A stretch of 13,097 nt of DNA from CAYNFH01 sp964396385. Lineage in GTDB: Bacteria > Armatimonadota > Chthonomonadetes > Chthonomonadales > CAJBBX01. The stretch covers positions 1-13,097 of the forward strand of contig CAYNFH010000186.1 in assembly GCA_964396385.1 (NCBI GenBank), given 5' to 3'. Below the pieces are notes generated by a model. The model made no database searches, was not told where the DNA came from, and saw only the letters and a program-made list of their open reading frames with translations. A program made the position numbers and the translations under genes. How positions within the stretch are numbered: the first letter of the stretch is position 1; each line of letters begins with the position of its first letter. This document shows positions 12,550 to 13,097 of the stretch, in pieces.

Positions 12550-13097
12550 TTAGCGTGCGAAGCTGTGGACGGGGCGGGGCTGCGGACGGTTCCCCATTGT
12601 TGCATGCCAGAGGATATCGTTCAGCGCATTCTCTGGGGCGGCATCCGCGCGCGTGAAGTCCAGCCTGGCGCTGTCCGCGGCCCTGTAGGCGGTCTTGCGG
12701 TTCACTTCGGTGACGACCTGGCGGTCCGGCAGGATGGCGTGGTACGGTTCCGCGTTGTCCGGCGTGTCGCCGAACACGTCGATGGGTGCGGCGTAGGCGT
12801 CGTACTGGCACATGGGAGGGACGCCCAGCAGGAGCTCCATGGTCCGTAGTGTGGAGTCCGTGTTGTAGAATCGGTGGTCCACCGAGCCGCGCCGCACGTA
12901 TGGGCTGATGACGAAACAGATCGAGCGGTGGGCATCCACGTGGTCATGTCCGTCCTGCGCGTCGTCCTCCAGCACGAATACTGCCGTGCTCTTCCAGAAC
13001 GGACTGTTGCTGACCGCCTCCACGATCTGGCCCACACCATAGTCGTTGTCCGCCACCATCGCGCGCGGCGAGCTAAGCCCCTCCGAGGTGCCGGCGG
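12550..13097 (-). CDS. Phosphoesterase / alkaline-phosphatase-superfamily protein, C-terminal part (5' end outside window)
   Basis: The frame stays open to the right edge, so only the last 182 or so residues are visible and the start is missing. An internal ATG at 13059 is not the start. The fragment contains PRAMVADNDYGVG, then SPFWKSTAVFVLEDDAQDGHDHVDAHRS and CFVISPYVRRGSVDHRFYNTDSTLRTMELLLG. These resemble the C-terminal metal-binding part of phosphoesterases (PF04185 / acid phosphatase-phospholipase C type), including the DDAQDGxDHVDAHR stretch. In many environmental bacteria this domain is fused behind a YncE-like beta-propeller and exported; whether that holds here cannot be seen. It would hydrolyse phosphate esters outside the cytoplasm; the substrate is unknown. 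Confidence 0.82.
   Translation of the reverse strand, partial: AGTSEGLSSPRAMVADNDYGVGQIVEAVSNSPFWKSTAVFVLEDDAQDGHDHVDAHRSICFVISPYVRRGSVDHRFYNTDSTLRTMELLLGVPPMCQYDAYAAPIDVFGDTPDNAEPYHAILPDRQVVTEVNRKTAYRAADSARLDFTRADAAPENALNDILWHATMGNRPQPRPVHSFAR

Noticed and set aside
12702..13040. Ser/Thr/Arg-rich minus-strand frame overlapping the phosphoesterase
   Set aside because: It is the same-strand out-of-frame shadow of the phosphoesterase, which has conserved metal-site motifs.

Overview
This 13.1 kb window is GC-rich, densely coding and chromosomal in character. It has no rRNA, tRNA, transposase, phage gene or CRISPR array. The genes point to a free-living bacterium with a two-membrane style envelope: a periplasmic HtrA protease, an RseB-like sensor and exported propeller proteins. 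The secreted beta-propeller and the YncE-type phosphoesterase are typical of environmental phyla such as Armatimonadota, Acidobacteriota or Planctomycetota. Armatimonadota is my best guess, but it is an inference and not proven by anything in the window.

Left part (1-4880): the C-terminal end of a membrane glycosyltransferase-like protein converges on a leftward envelope-stress module. That module is an ECF sigma factor (4132-4734), an overlapping zinc-finger anti-sigma factor with one membrane helix (3600-4145), an RseB/MucB-like secreted regulator (2275-3579) and, after about 350 bp of palindromic non-coding DNA, a two-PDZ HtrA/DegP protease (487-1926). The order matches the rpoE-rseA-rseB / algU-mucA-mucB-mucD clusters of Proteobacteria. 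The expected circuit is periplasmic misfolding, relief of the anti-sigma, then transcription of the protease.

Middle part (4881-8769): a membrane-anchored NodB-type polysaccharide deacetylase and a secreted beta-propeller protein diverge from a compact shared promoter region. Next come endonuclease V (nfi, leftward) and leucyl/phenylalanyl-tRNA-protein transferase (aat, rightward), whose start codons overlap within one CATG.

Right part (8770-13097): a MutS-family ATPase with four predicted membrane helices converges on crcB, a fluoride channel gene. crcB is preceded by a clear fluoride riboswitch with a TATAAT promoter and an intrinsic terminator. Upstream on the same strand are a cyclopropane-fatty-acid synthase and the C-terminal part of a phosphoesterase that runs off the window.

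Two patterns go beyond individual genes. First, several gaps carry palindromes whose arms are built of short near-repeats (for example an 8-bp RGTAAATG word), and at three genes the stop codon lies inside the palindrome arm. Second, regulatory signals are legible: the fluoride riboswitch, a TTGCCG-N17-TATAAT promoter, and candidate ECF-type promoters before the sigma gene and before htrA.
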